Shown here one piece after another: positions 1 through 11,500 of a stretch of DNA of 64,000 nucleotides. The position numbers were made by a program, and so were the translations under genes. Position 1 is the first letter of the stretch; every line of letters begins with the position of its first letter. The stretch is from Oscheius onirici. Taxonomy: Eukaryota > Nematoda > Chromadorea > Rhabditida > Rhabditidae. Location of the stretch: positions 4,140,501 through 4,204,500 of the forward strand of contig OW051470.1 of assembly GCA_932521025.1 (NCBI GenBank). The letters are read 5' to 3'. Under the pieces are notes generated by a model, which worked only from the letters and a program-made list of their open reading frames with translations, was not told where the DNA came from and ran no database searches.

Positions 1-238
1 TTCTTTCCATGAAAAGTACCGATTTGTAATGCCCCACAAAAGTGTAGAACCAGTGTTTTTGACAGAGCTTGCCAACTTGATCCAAATAGGTCTGTTCTCC
101 ATTGGATGACGGCCAGACACATCGCCCCCAACTGCTCCAATGGCTACATTCGTTGCTTCTAGTAGCGTCGGAATAAACTGCTGCCAGCTGAGAATGGGCT
201 AAGGGAAGAAGGGAGAGGAGAAGAATGGACAGTTTCAT
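1..238 (-). CDS. Secreted thrombospondin type-1 repeat protein, N-terminal part (runs off the window)
   Basis: The reverse strand opens with ATG at 238-236 and stays open to base 1 (79 codons). The first 17 residues (MKLSILLLSLLPLAHSQ) are a typical cleavable signal peptide. About ten residues on comes CSHWSSWGRC, the W-x-x-W-x-x-C start of a thrombospondin type-1 repeat, which binds glycosaminoglycans or is C-mannosylated in other proteins. Further cysteines follow. The rest of the gene lies left of base 1, so total length, number of repeats and function cannot be judged. A splice site may fall within the visible stretch. The signal peptide and TSR core are seen directly; the extracellular-matrix or secreted role is inference. 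Confidence 0.7.
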   Translation of the reverse strand, partial: MKLSILLLSLLPLAHSQLAAVYSDATRSNECSHWSSWGRCVWPSSNGEQTYLDQVGKLCQKHWFYTFVGHYKSVLFMER

Positions 239-1981
239 GTCCTAATGACTAAGAGAGATCGGCGCGGCCTCTCACCAGCGCGGCGGTCTTCTTCTGTGGG
301 CTTCTTTTACTCCATCTCTCTATTGGTGTCAACAGGGCCTTTCGGATTTTGCGCAGATTAGAACAGCGACTTTTGTGTTGAGACGGATGGGAAGACGGAA
401 GGCGAGAGGAGCCTATGGTGGAACGGAGAACGTGAAAGTAAGAGTCAAGGACAGTCTAGCGAAAGTTGGAAATGGCATGATGCTTTTCTGATGACTCAAT
501 TGTAAATGGTGTCATAATAACCTTTCCATAGGGCTTGAATCATGTGATTCGCTCAAAACGGCATGTTGCACTCCATTAGAACGCCACACAATCAGAGGCA
601 GCTTCATGCCCAGTTTTCTGCTATTTTTCGTTGCTTTTTGCCATCACTTTTTTTTTTTTAGAAAAACTGGAAATTTCTCAAATTCCCGAAATGTGAAGAG
701 TTGACAAAATGAATGAAGCTGTTCAAATTTAATAGCCCCCATTTTTGTGGAAAGCCCCAAAATGCGGAAAACCATTTTTTGCTGTTAGGGACTTTTCTTA
801 CAAGAAAATTGTTAGAAAAATTAGGCGAAGAAAAATCCCTAGCCCATTTTGTGAGAAACAACTTTGAAAACATCCCACTTTGGCGCCAGCCATTTCGACA
901 GCAGCCATTGAACGTCGCCATTCTGGAGGTGCGACATTTTGCCCCCACAAATACGTAATCACGTATTTTCTATTCCGCAATTACCGTTTCTGGATCTTGG
1001 TATTTTCTTTCGGGCAAGAAAAAAAGCGCAGAGCTTGTAAACTACTAAAACTTAGCCAAAACCTTTCTTTACTATCAAAACCCCTCCTTATTGTCCAAAC
1101 CCCCTATATTCTGAAAAGAACCGAAGTGTTCAGCGTACTTTGGACACTTGTTGAGAAGTGATTCATAGTAGTTTAGAAGTGAGAAACGTTGAATACATAG
1201 CAATCACGAGGACGAGCAATCGATACAAGTTTGTTGAACCATCTCAGTGTTTGCATTCTTCCTCATTTCCTCCCAGATTGTCCGTTTCCGCCTTGAAATT
1301 TATCGAAACGAGTCATATCGCATGTAATTTTGTCTCAAATCTCGAGGGGTCTCTTACACCCACGCATATGGCCGGCTGTCAAACGCAGCGTCCTGCTCAT
1401 CTTATGCGCAACTGTCGTAGGCCAAAATACCTACCTGATTTTTCCGTTTCCGTGTACTTTTTGACTTTTTTTTTGCCGGAACCACTAAACTTATGCGGGG
1501 AATCGATCGAGGGACCCTGTTTTTAGCAGTGGACTCTCGCATGTGTGGGTGCAGCGCTCAATTTTCCACCGTGAATCGTTGGCCGCTGGCCGCCCTTTTC
1601 GTCACCTGACCTCTCCCATTATTTTTATGTTTTCATGCAGTGTTTACGATCAATGCTCTCTTCAAAAATTATTTTATTATTAGGTTACAAAATATCAATT
1701 TCCAACATAAATTCTAAAGCAAACTCTATCAGTTTCCAAGATGTTTCCTCTTTTTCGATTGTTCTATCTATACATATTACCCCAAAATTTACCGTCATTT
1801 TTAGCTATTCTATTAAACATTCACCGGAATCTATCTCAAGAACGTGTTCAATGTTTTTCTCAATTTCGCCAACATTTTGATAACTAGAGGAATAGCCCCT
1901 AAACCACACGCGATAAGACAAATCGATTGAGCCATCTTCTTTGACAGTTCACATCTTATTTAGCTACCAAGGTTTTCAGAA
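239..1981. other. Intergenic region, no gene recognised
   Basis: This 1.7 kb stretch lies between the divergent starts of the TSR gene and the phosphatase gene, so it should hold both promoters. The longest open frames (for example 1158-1526 +) look like chance: no domain, low-complexity composition and no splice logic. Some poly-T and poly-A tracts are present. Nothing else is supported. Confidence 0.5.
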
Positions 1982-3445
1982 ATGGGACAGACGCTAAGTG
2001 AGCCAGTCACCACTAAACAGTCGGCCACTTGTGCTGATTCCCAATATATGGTTGCCTCCAGTTGCATGCAAGGATGGAGAATCAGTCAGTTTCTAGCTTT
2101 TCAACTTTATCGTCAATTCGCAGATATGGAGGATGCCCATACCCATCTCCTTTCTCTTCCTGATGATCCTCAGTCGGCCTTTTTTGCTGTTTACGATGGC
2201 CACGGCGGCCCCAAAGTAAGTTCACTCTTCTTTGGCCCTCTTGTTTTCCTGTAATCTAGCATAAGTTCCTTTTCAGGTTTCTCAATATGCGGGTATCAAT
2301 CTACACAAACAAGTAGTTCAACAAAGGGAATATGGTTAGTTTTGCGCTGCTTTCCATCGGTCTTATACTTCGCTTCAGCTGACGGGGATATGGGCCGAGC
2401 TCTTCAGAAGGGATTCCTCGCCCTCGACGAACAAATGCGTCAAGACCAAGAAATGAAAGATGATGCATCTGGCACCACTGCCGTCGTTGTCGTCGTGAAA
2501 GACAAGAAAATTTATTGTGGTGACTTTTCTTTCGTGTGACTCATTTAAATAACTTGCAGGAAATGTTGGTGATTCCCGTGCTGTTGTCTCCGTCCAAGGA
2601 GAAGCACGTCCTCTCTCATTCGATCACAAACCAGCTCATGAAAACGAGGTTTTTTGACTTTTTATATGCCTCATGTATGGTTTTTAGGCTCGCAGAATTG
2701 TTGCAGCCGGGGGATGGGTTGAATTCAACCGAGTCAACGGAAATCTAGCACTTTCTCGCGCTCTCGGCGATTTCTGCTTCAAGAGAAATGAGAGCAAGTC
2801 TGCTGAAGAACAGATAGTCACAGGTGACTCTTGTATTGTTTTCTCTCTCAATAGTATTATTCAGCCAATCCGGATGTTGTTGTAGACGAAATTACCGACG
2901 ACCACGAATTCATTCTTCTCGCTTGTGATGGTATATGGGATGTTCTTAGCAACGAGGAGGTCGTCGACTTTGTTAGGGACCGTCTTGCCGATAAACGGGA
3001 TCCTCAGACTGTAGGAGTTTGTAGAAGAGAAAAATAAATAAATTTACAGATTTGCGAAGAACTTCTCACGCGGTGTCTTGCTCCCGACTGTCAAATGGGT
3101 GGCCTCGGATGTGATAACATGACAGTAAGTCAATTTCTTTCATTTTAACTCGGAGTTTAGGTGGTCCTTGTTGTTCTCTTGCACAACAAAGACTTTGACG
3201 CCGTTGTTAGTCGCTGCCAAAGACCCAAAGTCGTCACTGAAGCCACGAAAAAAGATCTCGAACAGGTTCGTATTTTGTCTTCCCGAAAAAATTTAGAATT
3301 TCAGTTTCAAGAGGTGGCGAAAACTGTTGTAGAAGTTGAATCTGTTCCCAAGGAGACATTCTCTACGCCTCAAACCTCTCCAACTCTTCCCGAAGAAAAG
3401 ACCACAATGGATGACGAAGAGCCGCCGACTGAGTTCTGCGCCTAA
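1982..3445 (+). CDS. ppm-2: PP2C-type protein phosphatase, PPM-2-like
   Basis: Ten exons (1982-2084, 2124-2215, 2277-2334, 2379-2519, 2560-2648, 2688-2823, 2865-3010, 3050-3124, 3161-3265, 3305-3445) give a 361-residue protein. It is a metal-dependent Ser/Thr phosphatase. Visible PP2C motifs are MEDAHTH, the metal-binding [42 protein letters not shown] and a late GCDNMTVVL. The N-terminus [10 protein letters not shown] carries a Gly-2 myristoylation context, so membrane attachment is likely. Apart from the tail it is close to C. elegans PPM-2, which opposes DLK-1 signalling at synapses and axons. All introns are 36-61 nt, and every junction keeps frame. The last ~60 residues are a low-complexity acidic tail, probably species-specific. 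Confidence 0.93.
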
Positions 3446-3921
3446 AGTTCTCTCCTCATCTCTCTGCGTCGTCGTTGTGATATTACTGCTCAACAATGCA
3501 AACCCAACTTTCCTTTTCTCACTTTAGTCATACTTGTTTTCTCGATTATTTCAGTAGTTGCGCTAGCACCGCGAATACGCTCTGAGTGTGCTTATCTACC
3601 AATCTTTACTCTGTTTTACATACATGTTACTCTTTACACTGACTCGTTCTAGTCGGATGGTTTCTTTATCCCGGCACTTTTCTCGCAACCTCCCCTTCAT
3701 CGGCTGTTTAACTATGTACATATTTGTTCTTAGTTAGTCTCTCAGGGCTGTGACGGATAGAGTTTGTCTTATTTTCCACTAAATTTCCGGTTATATAAAC
3801 GTTTGTATCTCTTTGTTGCGTTATTTTCTGAGCATCTGTTAACATCGTCGGTGTAATTCTGGCAAAGGTCGTATTTACAAAAAAGTGAAGGTCTGTAGAA
3901 ACTACCCGATTTTCGGAGGAC

Positions 3922-6079
3922 ATGGCGGCTCCATCAATACGGGTTGGTTTGATATTTTTGACTCGAAAACGCTTGCCTTAGGTCGTTCCACTGGGTGCAG
4001 GTCAAGATGTTGGACGTTCTTGTATTCTCGTTTCTATCGGAGGCAAAAATGTGATGCTCGACTGCGGAATGCACATGGGCTACCAAGACGAACGAAGATT
4101 TCCTGATTTTTCGTCAGTTTCATCAATTTTAGCCTTTCATATAATTATTTTTTAGATACATTAGTGGTGGCAGTCGCTTGACAGAATTCCTCGACTGCGT
4201 GATTATCTCTCATTTTCACCTCGATCACTGCGGATCTCTTCCCCACATGAGTGAGGTAGTCGGTTATGATGGAAATATCTACATGACGTATCCCACTAAG
4301 GCCATCGTTCCCGTCTTATTGGTTAATTTGTCTCGTTCTCCCATTTGATTCGTTTTAGGAAGACTATCGCAAAGTACAGACCGAGTTCAGAGGCGACACC
4401 AAATTCTTCACATCGCATGATATCAAAAACTGTATGAAAAAGGTAGGTAATTATCTGTTTCTTCACACACTGATTCTAGGTGGTTGCTGTCAATCTCCAC
4501 GAGACTATCGCTGTAGACGATCAGCTATCTATCCGTGCTTTTTACGCCGGACATGTTCTCGGGGCAGCCATGTTCGAAATTCGAGTTGGAAAACAATCTG
4601 TTTTGTATACTGGTCAGATTAATTATTTTTTGAATTAAAAACGTTTAGGAGACTATAATATGACCCCAGATCGACATCTCGGAGCCGCCAGAGTTCTTCC
4701 CGGTATTCGACCCGATCTTCTAATTTCCGAGTCCACTTATGCTACAACTATCCGTGACTCGAAGAGAGCAAGAGAACGAGACTTTTTACGGAAAGTTCAC
4801 GACGCGGTCATGAACGGTGGAAAAGTTCTTATCCCGGTATTCGCTCTTGGACGTGCTCAAGAATTGTGTATTCTTCTGGAACAGTACTGGGAGAGAATGG
4901 ACCTCAAGTTTCCTGTTTATTTCTCTCAAGGATTGGCAGAGCGCGCCAGAGAGGTCCGTCCTGCTTCTGCTGTTTTCAATAGAAATTTAGTACTATCGTC
5001 TCTTTATCAATTGGACCAACGAGAAAATCAAGAATGGCTTCGTCGAAAGGAATCAGTTCGATTTCAAGCACATCAAACCTCTAGAACGGAATGCAGAGGA
5101 TATGCCAGGTCCCATGGTCTTATTCTCCACCCCGGGTTTATATTTTGTTCCCCTCCACAAAATCAAGTTTTAGGAATGTTGCACGGTGGACAATCATTAA
5201 AAGTTTTCAAAAAGTGGTGTGGCGACAGCAAAAACATGATCATCATGCCCGGATATTGTGTGGCGGGAACAGTCGGAGCCAAAGTCATCGGCGGAATGAA
5301 GCGAGTCGACATTGACGGAAAACCTCACGAAATCAATCTCGGAGTAGAATACATGTCCTTCAGTGCTCATGCTGATGCCAAAGGAATCATGGAACTCATT
5401 CGACAGACTCGATGTCGCCATGTTATGTTTGTTCACGGAGAAGCATCCAAAATGGAGTTCCTCGGAGGTAGTATTGTATATTCCTGTAGCTCAAAAACAT
5501 GTTCAGATAAGGTGAAGAAGGAGTTCAAAATACCAGTACACATGCCACCAAACGGAGAGACGGTAGTTATACCTGGAGATGTTAACATTGAGCTGGAAGT
5601 TCCGAATGAGATTGTCGAGAGATCCATCTCCTTAGACCCTACTCCGGCCAAAAAGCACTGTCCTTTCCATGCAGCGCTCATGATCACTCGAGAAGTACGT
5701 TTACCCTGAATATTTCTATAAATAATGATTTAGAACGGTCCACAAGTTGTTTCCATCGACACGGTGGCAAAAACACTGGAGCTTCCGTTGCATTTTATTA
5801 CACAATCTCAACTTGTATCCGGAAAAACTGTTGTCAATTGGGAAAATCTGGAGGGAGAATTGAAGTCGATTGACCCCGAGTTACAGCATAAAAAGGACGG
5901 ATTAGAGATGTTCCATGGTGAAATCTGTGTGATGAAATTGGACACGAGTGACAAAGAGGTTGGCGCTTTTTCTTCCTAGAAAATTTATCTTGTTTCAGGT
6001 GGAAGTTGCCTGGGAAGAAAGTCGTGACACTTGCTTGAAAAAAGTTCTCAACGTTGTATACTCGCATCTTGGAATATAA
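3922..6079 (+). CDS. ints-11: Integrator complex subunit 11 (metallo-beta-lactamase/beta-CASP endonuclease)
   Basis: Eleven exons encode 590 residues. This is the RNA endonuclease of the Integrator complex, which cleaves snRNA 3' ends and attenuates promoter-proximal transcription in the nucleus. The start [20 protein letters not shown] matches the family. The zinc-binding HFHLDHCG motif is near residue 68, followed by [24 protein letters not shown] and SESTYA. The beta-CASP region contains [20 protein letters not shown] and [10 protein letters not shown], and a late [10 protein letters not shown]. All catalytic signatures are intact, and length equals the animal norm of about 600. Introns are 36-43 nt and all junctions keep frame. 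It resembles CPSF73, but the spacing and C-terminal domain fit INTS11 better. Confidence 0.94.
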
Positions 6080-6126
6080 CCAGCTACGGGTTCTGTGATT
6101 CTCATTCTCGACCGGTCATCATTGTC

Positions 6127-6132
6127 AATAAA
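6127..6132 (+). terminator. AATAAA poly(A) signal of ints-11
   Basis: A canonical hexamer stands 48 nt after the ints-11 stop. The next gene's acceptor-like TTTAG and ATG follow about 100 nt later, the spacing seen in nematode operons. Confidence 0.6.
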
Positions 6133-6232
6133 AAAATTCATTTCTAGCTCTTGTTGGCTTTCTCTTGTTGGAAATGAGGAATTCCATCTTTTATACCTTG
6201 TTCAATTATGTGAGTCTTACCCCGATGTTTAG

Positions 6233-7002
6233 ATGTCTCTCGAAGAAAGACAATTAGTGAGTGAATGGTACACTGCCGAGGAGATTGTGCCCGGAATCGA
6301 ACGTGGAGATCTACTCGAATTTCGAAGAACTGCTCGAATTGGACAGACGAAGCGGCGGATATACACGGTTAGATCGTTCTCATAACGAATGAAACAATAC
6401 TTTTAGCATTGGGCTGTGTACATTGGCAAAATAGAAGACGTTCCCAGAGTCGTGCACATTTCCACTCCAGACGGAGATTTTTACGAAATCAGCGGCGATG
6501 GAGGACCAGTGAAAGATTCTTTCGCAGGACTGACGAAAATCATAAAAGGATCCAATTTCGCCGAAGTTCGTTGCGATTGTCTTCATCTGGTCGCTGGAGA
6601 GGATCTGCTTCGAATCAATAATGGCCTAGATGCCACCCATCGACCATTTCCACCTAGCATCATAGTCGAACGAGCTACTCACAAGGTTCGTTTGTTTATC
6701 CCCGTAACTTCCTTTGTTTAGCTAGGTGAGCCCGGTTACAACATCCTATTTTCCAATTGCGAACATTTCGTGAAACACGCTCGATACGGAAACAAGATAA
6801 GTTCACAGGTGACTATCATATATTATATCTCCAAATCCAAATTCAGGCAGTTGCTGCTAAAAGTCTCGCTCTTTCTTCAGTTCTGGCTGTAGGAATAAAT
6901 CCAGGCTTCGCCATTGGAGCCGGCCTTCTCTTTGCCATCACATCGGAGACCGTCAGTCAATTCCTGCATCGCAAGTTCCTAACCAATTTTCGGTTTTTCT
7001 AA
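6233..7002 (+). CDS. LRAT/NlpC-P60-fold acyltransferase (PLAAT/HRASLS-like)
   Basis: Four exons (6233-6367, 6407-6685, 6722-6808, 6847-7002) give 218 residues. The LRAT domain shows GIERGDLLEF, the catalytic-His block HWAVYIG, and the NCEHFV block with the nucleophilic Cys. Proteins of this family are thiol phospholipase A/acyltransferases on membrane lipids. After the domain comes a hydrophobic stretch (LALSSVLAVGINPGFAIGAG), a likely C-terminal membrane anchor as in PLAAT proteins. The ATG lies directly behind an acceptor-like TTTAG, about 100 nt after the ints-11 poly(A) signal. This suggests a downstream operon gene receiving a spliced leader. The substrate cannot be told. Confidence 0.85.
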
Positions 7003-7233
7003 CCTATGTTTGTCATATTTTTGTGAAATTATTCGGGTCTTTTTGTAGTCCTTATTTCTTTCCTGTATATACTTGACAACAAAGACTGCAACACAAGAAT
7101 GTTTATTATCTTTAAAGTACATACTTTGTATATCTTGAAATGTGGCTGAAAATGGCACCTGTCGTGTATGTGGCTTTCTCGAAATGGAGTAAGGCAAGTG
7201 AATAGCAATCTGTTAAAAAAATTGCACACAAAG

Positions 7234-7512
7234 TTAGCAGTCAGTAATGGATTCGAAAAGAGTTTGGTTCAATTTGGGACGAGAAGGAGGACGTGGACGT
7301 CGAGCAGGAAGACTGGCTCCCGTTCGAATGTTCCACTGGTTCCATACGGAGCAATAGTCGGGGGAAGGATCATCAATGGCAGTTTCTATATGCGAAGTTT
7401 GGGCAGGAGTCATTGAAACGACTTCGCGACGTTTGTTCTTTCGAGCTCGCATCGAAAGTCGTTCATTTGTACCCGAAGATGAAGGAGCAAAGGCGAATCT
7501 GAAATAGCTCAT
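7234..7512 (-). CDS. Small hypothetical basic protein
   Basis: A reverse-strand frame of 92 codons starts at ATG 7512-7510 (MSYFRFAFAPSSSG) and ends at 7234. About 130 nt downstream an AATAAA on the reverse strand (near 7096-7103) could end the transcript. The protein is rich in Arg, Ser and Pro, with a basic cluster RARKNKRRE around residue 22. No domain is recognised. A short intron is possible but not needed. It lies tail-to-tail with the LRAT gene. Existence rests on frame length, composition and the poly(A) signal only. Confidence 0.4.
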   Translation of the reverse strand: MSYFRFAFAPSSSGTNERLSMRARKNKRREVVSMTPAQTSHIETAIDDPSPDYCSVWNQWNIRTGASLPARRPRPPSRPKLNQTLFESITDC

Positions 7513-7883
7513 TTGTTCCGTTTGACCAAAATCATGTCTGCAGGCACTACACAGATCTTTTCATTCCCACGCGCAGCGACCGGTCTTTCCCCCCTTCCAT
7601 CTTGTCCTAAAATTTTGGCTCTTTTATGACACAGAACAGAGTCATTTCTATAGTTTTTGTCTGGTTTTTGAGGACAACTCTATCCCCTTTTTATTCTGAT
7701 CAAAATGATAACAATCTGCTTTTAAAATATTTTGTATTTATCAACTTATTCAGCATCGATCGTCAGGCCTAGCCTCTCGGTCGACTTCTATTCACTTTTC
7801 CAACCTCCAAGCTGAAGACAAGAAGAACAAGGCATATAAGTCTCATTGACAAAGTATCCTAACCTCTTCTGAATAACCAGAAA
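7513..7883. other. Intergenic region, promoter of EIF1AD and possibly of the small (-) gene
   Basis: About 370 nt of AT-rich sequence between divergent starts. No gene or repeat is recognised. Confidence 0.4.
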
Positions 7884-8539
7884 ATGTCTGTTGCTAGCAA
7901 ACGTCGTTTCGTCACCAACAAGGTACCATATTTGATTGTTCTTTGTAAATTTTAATTAAGGTCGAATCGGAGATGTTTCTGCCCACGGAAGGAGACATCA
8001 TTGGTCAAGTCAAAGCCGCTCGTGGAAATAATCTGCATGAGATCGAAGACCAATGTGGAAATACCTATGTTGTCAGCATGCCTCAGAAGTTTCGAAAAGC
8101 GGTCTGGATTCGCCGTGGACAATTCGTCGTTGTACGAACCATTGATGAGGGAGATAAGGTTGTTTACTTCTTACACTGTTTACCTCAATCATTTTAGGTA
8201 AAAGCAGAGATTGAACACGTTCTGGATGAAGAAAACGTTCTCTACATTCGTGAAATGAAGAAATGGCCGGAACATTTTGAAGACGAAGCTGAACAGATGA
8301 CTCGCGATTCGAAGAGAGGAAACAAGGGAGATCATCCAATGATTGACGAAGACATGCTGCCTTCCAGGTTTAAATTGTAGTCTCATTCAACAACCATGAA
8401 CTTGCTTAGTGACAGCGAAGATGAGAACGAAGAGGAGGACGACGAAATTTCGGACGGCGATCTTTCAGACGATGTCGATTCAGACGAGGAAATCGAACAG
8501 TTCAACCCTAATCGCGCCCTTGCCCCTCAAAACAACTAA
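7884..8539 (+). CDS. EIF1AD: eIF1A-domain-containing protein (EIF1AD/Obelix)
   Basis: Four exons (7884-7922, 7961-8158, 8198-8367, 8410-8539) give 178 residues. The S1-like/OB eIF1A domain is seen in GQVKAARGNNLHEIED, YVVSMPQKFRKAVWIRRG and VVVRTIDEGDKVKAEIEHVL. The C-terminus is strongly acidic (SDSEDENEEEDDE). Human EIF1AD has the same start (KRxxVxKEV), the same NNLHE block and the same acidic tail. It is a nuclear OB-fold protein distinct from the initiation factor eIF1A, which has a different tail. An AATAAA at 8557-8562 ends the gene, only 20 nt from the stop of the convergent par-3 gene. Confidence 0.92.
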
Positions 8540-8556
8540 CTCCTGATATTCTTCAG

Positions 8557-8562
8557 AATAAA
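8557..8562 (+). terminator. AATAAA poly(A) signal of EIF1AD
   Basis: Canonical hexamer 18 nt after the stop codon. par-3 ends at 8583 on the other strand, so the two 3' UTRs must overlap. Confidence 0.6.
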
Positions 8563-8582
8563 TTTGTGATTTTCAAACTCAC

Positions 8583-11500
8583 CTAGTAGTGGGAAAAGTG
8601 ATTAGAGTAGAGTTGGCTGGGTTCGGCCGTTGGTTTGGCTGATTGACTCGGACGAGCCCATTGTCTGGAACGCGATCCTCGCTCCGACGGCCCTCCGAAA
8701 GCGGCCTTGATGACCTGAAGATGAAATTTTGCAGAAATGATACGAACGAACCGGCGCTGCTCCCATTGCCCCTCCGCCGCTGTACGCGAACCAGGAGTTG
8801 AACATGTGGTGGTAATCAGGCCGTCTCGGGAGGGAACGCTCTTCCGTGTAGCCGGGATGGGCGTAAATTGGCTGCTGCTGAATGTAGGTTCCTGAACTTG
8901 CACTGGAAAGTGGGTAGTAATAGGGCGGCGGCTGGGGACGATTGGCGGAATTTCGGTGCTCCTCTGGATAGCGATGGGCTTGGTAGCGGTCATAGAGGCC
9001 GTAGTCGTAGTAGTTTGAGACCTAAATACTATAATTTATCCTCTAAAAACAATTCTTCCAGCAACAGAGGGAAAGTCTCGATATCCCAGTGCAAAACGGA
9101 CATAGGGAAAAGATGTGGCAAGCGATAGAAACATTGGGTGTTACCTAGCCCTCTGACTAGCGTAGAAACGCGAATTTGAAATGATCAAAGGTGGTGGAGA
9201 CGGTAGCTGAACAGATTAACCATATGCCCGTAGCAACTAATTCGATCAGTTGTCTTACCTGTGGAGGAGGTTGTCTTTGAGGAAGACTGGCAGCTGACAA
9301 GTTCCTGTCTCTCTGTCTCAGTCGATCGTAGTATTCATGAACACGTCGACGATCCTCCTCTTCTTCTTGTCGGACTCTATCAGGCGAAGACTCTTTCGAA
9401 AATCCGAACCAGCTCTTGACGGCACTGAAAATGGATATTTAACTCTATCAAAGTTTTTATGTCTCACGTTCCAACACTCTTCCGTCTAGTCTTATCTCTA
9501 GAGATGTTCGTGTCGCGTCTTTCCACTTTAATCTCTGTTCCAGGAGGGTATGGATGAGGAGAGACTTCGTGTCTCACAGAAACTGGAGTTCGATTGATAC
9601 TTTCCATACTCAGAGATCTCCTATGGTTCTCTGCAACGACTACAAGTTGATTGAATGTCTAATAGTTACCGTTGGAAGGTGCTTGGAGTGTCTGTGGTTG
9701 GTACGGAGTACGGGGTTGGCTACGTGCTCGAGCAGCAGCTCTCTGTGAGGCACTTCGTCCCGACGGTCCTGGGAAAGAGGAAGTCATTGGGGAGGAAGAC
9801 ATAGGAGGGGCTAAAAGATGCTTGTTTCTGTCTGAAACTCTTTACTACCACTGGTCTGTCTCTGATGTTTGATGTCTTGGAACAGCTTGATGTGGTTCGG
9901 ATCGTTCGTGGATCCCATGCTTCTCTTTTCACTCATACTCTTCCGATTGGGAGCTTCTCGGTCGAAAAGATCCGGAGAAGGCATCTCCAGAACGTCACTA
10001 GTGATCGATGAACGTTTCTCGTCCGAAGACTGACTGAAGCGAAGAGAAAGTGGCGACGGAGCGGCACTAATGGCATGAGAATCTCGGATCTCAATGTGGA
10101 CCGGATGGTCTGTACTCACGACTTTCCTCTGGATGTTGAGTCTGTAAAAAGTCTTCTAAACTGTTCCAGGTCTTCTTACCGAACAGAATTGGAAGTAGAG
10201 CCGAGACTCTTGAAACATCCAGAAATTTTGTGACTGGCCTCATTGTTCGAGTCTTCGTCTAGACGAAGATTCTCGATTCCAACTATCCGATCGTCTACTC
10301 TCAATCTCCCGTCTTTGAAAGCCGCGCCGCCTGTGAGAATCTGAAACTCTAGGATTCCGAAAGTATAAGAAATAAGTTGTACGTCTTTGACGAAGATGCC
10401 GCAGTCCACTCTCGTCTTATCCGATCGGACAGTCACCCTTGCCTTCAGTCGAATTCCCAATCCTGCACTGCCTGTACTGTTGAGAGGAACGATGAACTCG
10501 TGTTCTTCGAGAGAGGGCTGTATTTTGTCTTTGGGCTGTTCGACAACTGGATCAGTCTCCTTGTTCTCCTTGTCTTCTTCCTCCACTCTCGAAACCAAAA
10601 AGGCCACTTTTTCTTCATTCTTCGCTTGTTTGAGTCGATCTACTACTTCTGGCTGAGTTAAATCACAAGTCTTCTCTCCGTTAATCTGAAAATATAATTT
10701 TAATAACTTTAGTTCACTCGAAGTAGTTCGCCATGGATGCTGGGTTCCGTCGCAAGTTGCAGTTCAAGATTGCCAAGAATGCAAAAGATTTCGAACAGAC
10801 CATCATGACCGACGAGTTCTACGCGGTACTGTTCTCTCTTCACTCTCCTACGAATAACAATTTCAGCAGAAGAAATTCTTCAGCGAGTACGAGACGGTTC
10901 TCAATCAGCTGATCTTTCGCTTCGACTCCTCTCTCCAGCCGAATGACAGTGTCAACAAGAAGGACTCGTTGGAGTGTGCTCCGGGTGAGGATCCGATGGA
11001 ACGACTGATCGCAGCTATCAAGGAATGGAACAGTCAGTTGTCCACTAACAAAGGTCAGAAAGGACGTTTCAAAGCAGTTCAGTTCACTACTGGAAAGATA
11101 GCCGAGTCACTTCGTCATGCTGTCGAGTGTAAGAGAAATGCTCAGAAGACCAGTCGAGAGATTCTTCGTAATATGCGCCAATTCCGAGCCAAACTGTTTC
11201 CGCAGTTCAAGAAAGACTTTGACTCTTTCGCAGAGACAAGATGGAGCCAGAGACAAGATGGATGGGGCTCGTCACGAGGTCAAACAGGCCAAAAACACTC
11301 TGGAGATCGAAAAGAGAGCCGTCAACTACAAGGACGCCGTGGAGCAATTCGACACTCAATGTACTTCTTTCCTACACACTTTGGAGGAACTACCCATGTA
11401 TCAGAAAAGTCATGGAACCGACCTGAAGGACTGGTTCCTGTGGCAGAGAGACTACCACAAGCAGATGACTCAATTCTTCTAGATCTCACATTCAAAGACA

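Noticed and set aside
1158-1526. 122-codon + frame as a gene
   Set aside because: No domain, no splice or poly(A) support, and C/T-rich chance composition.
9145-9206. Internal par-3 exon reading LPSPPPLIISNSRFYAS
   Set aside because: It cannot be joined in frame to the following exon, whereas skipping it joins 9259 to 9021 in frame; at most an alternative terminal exon.
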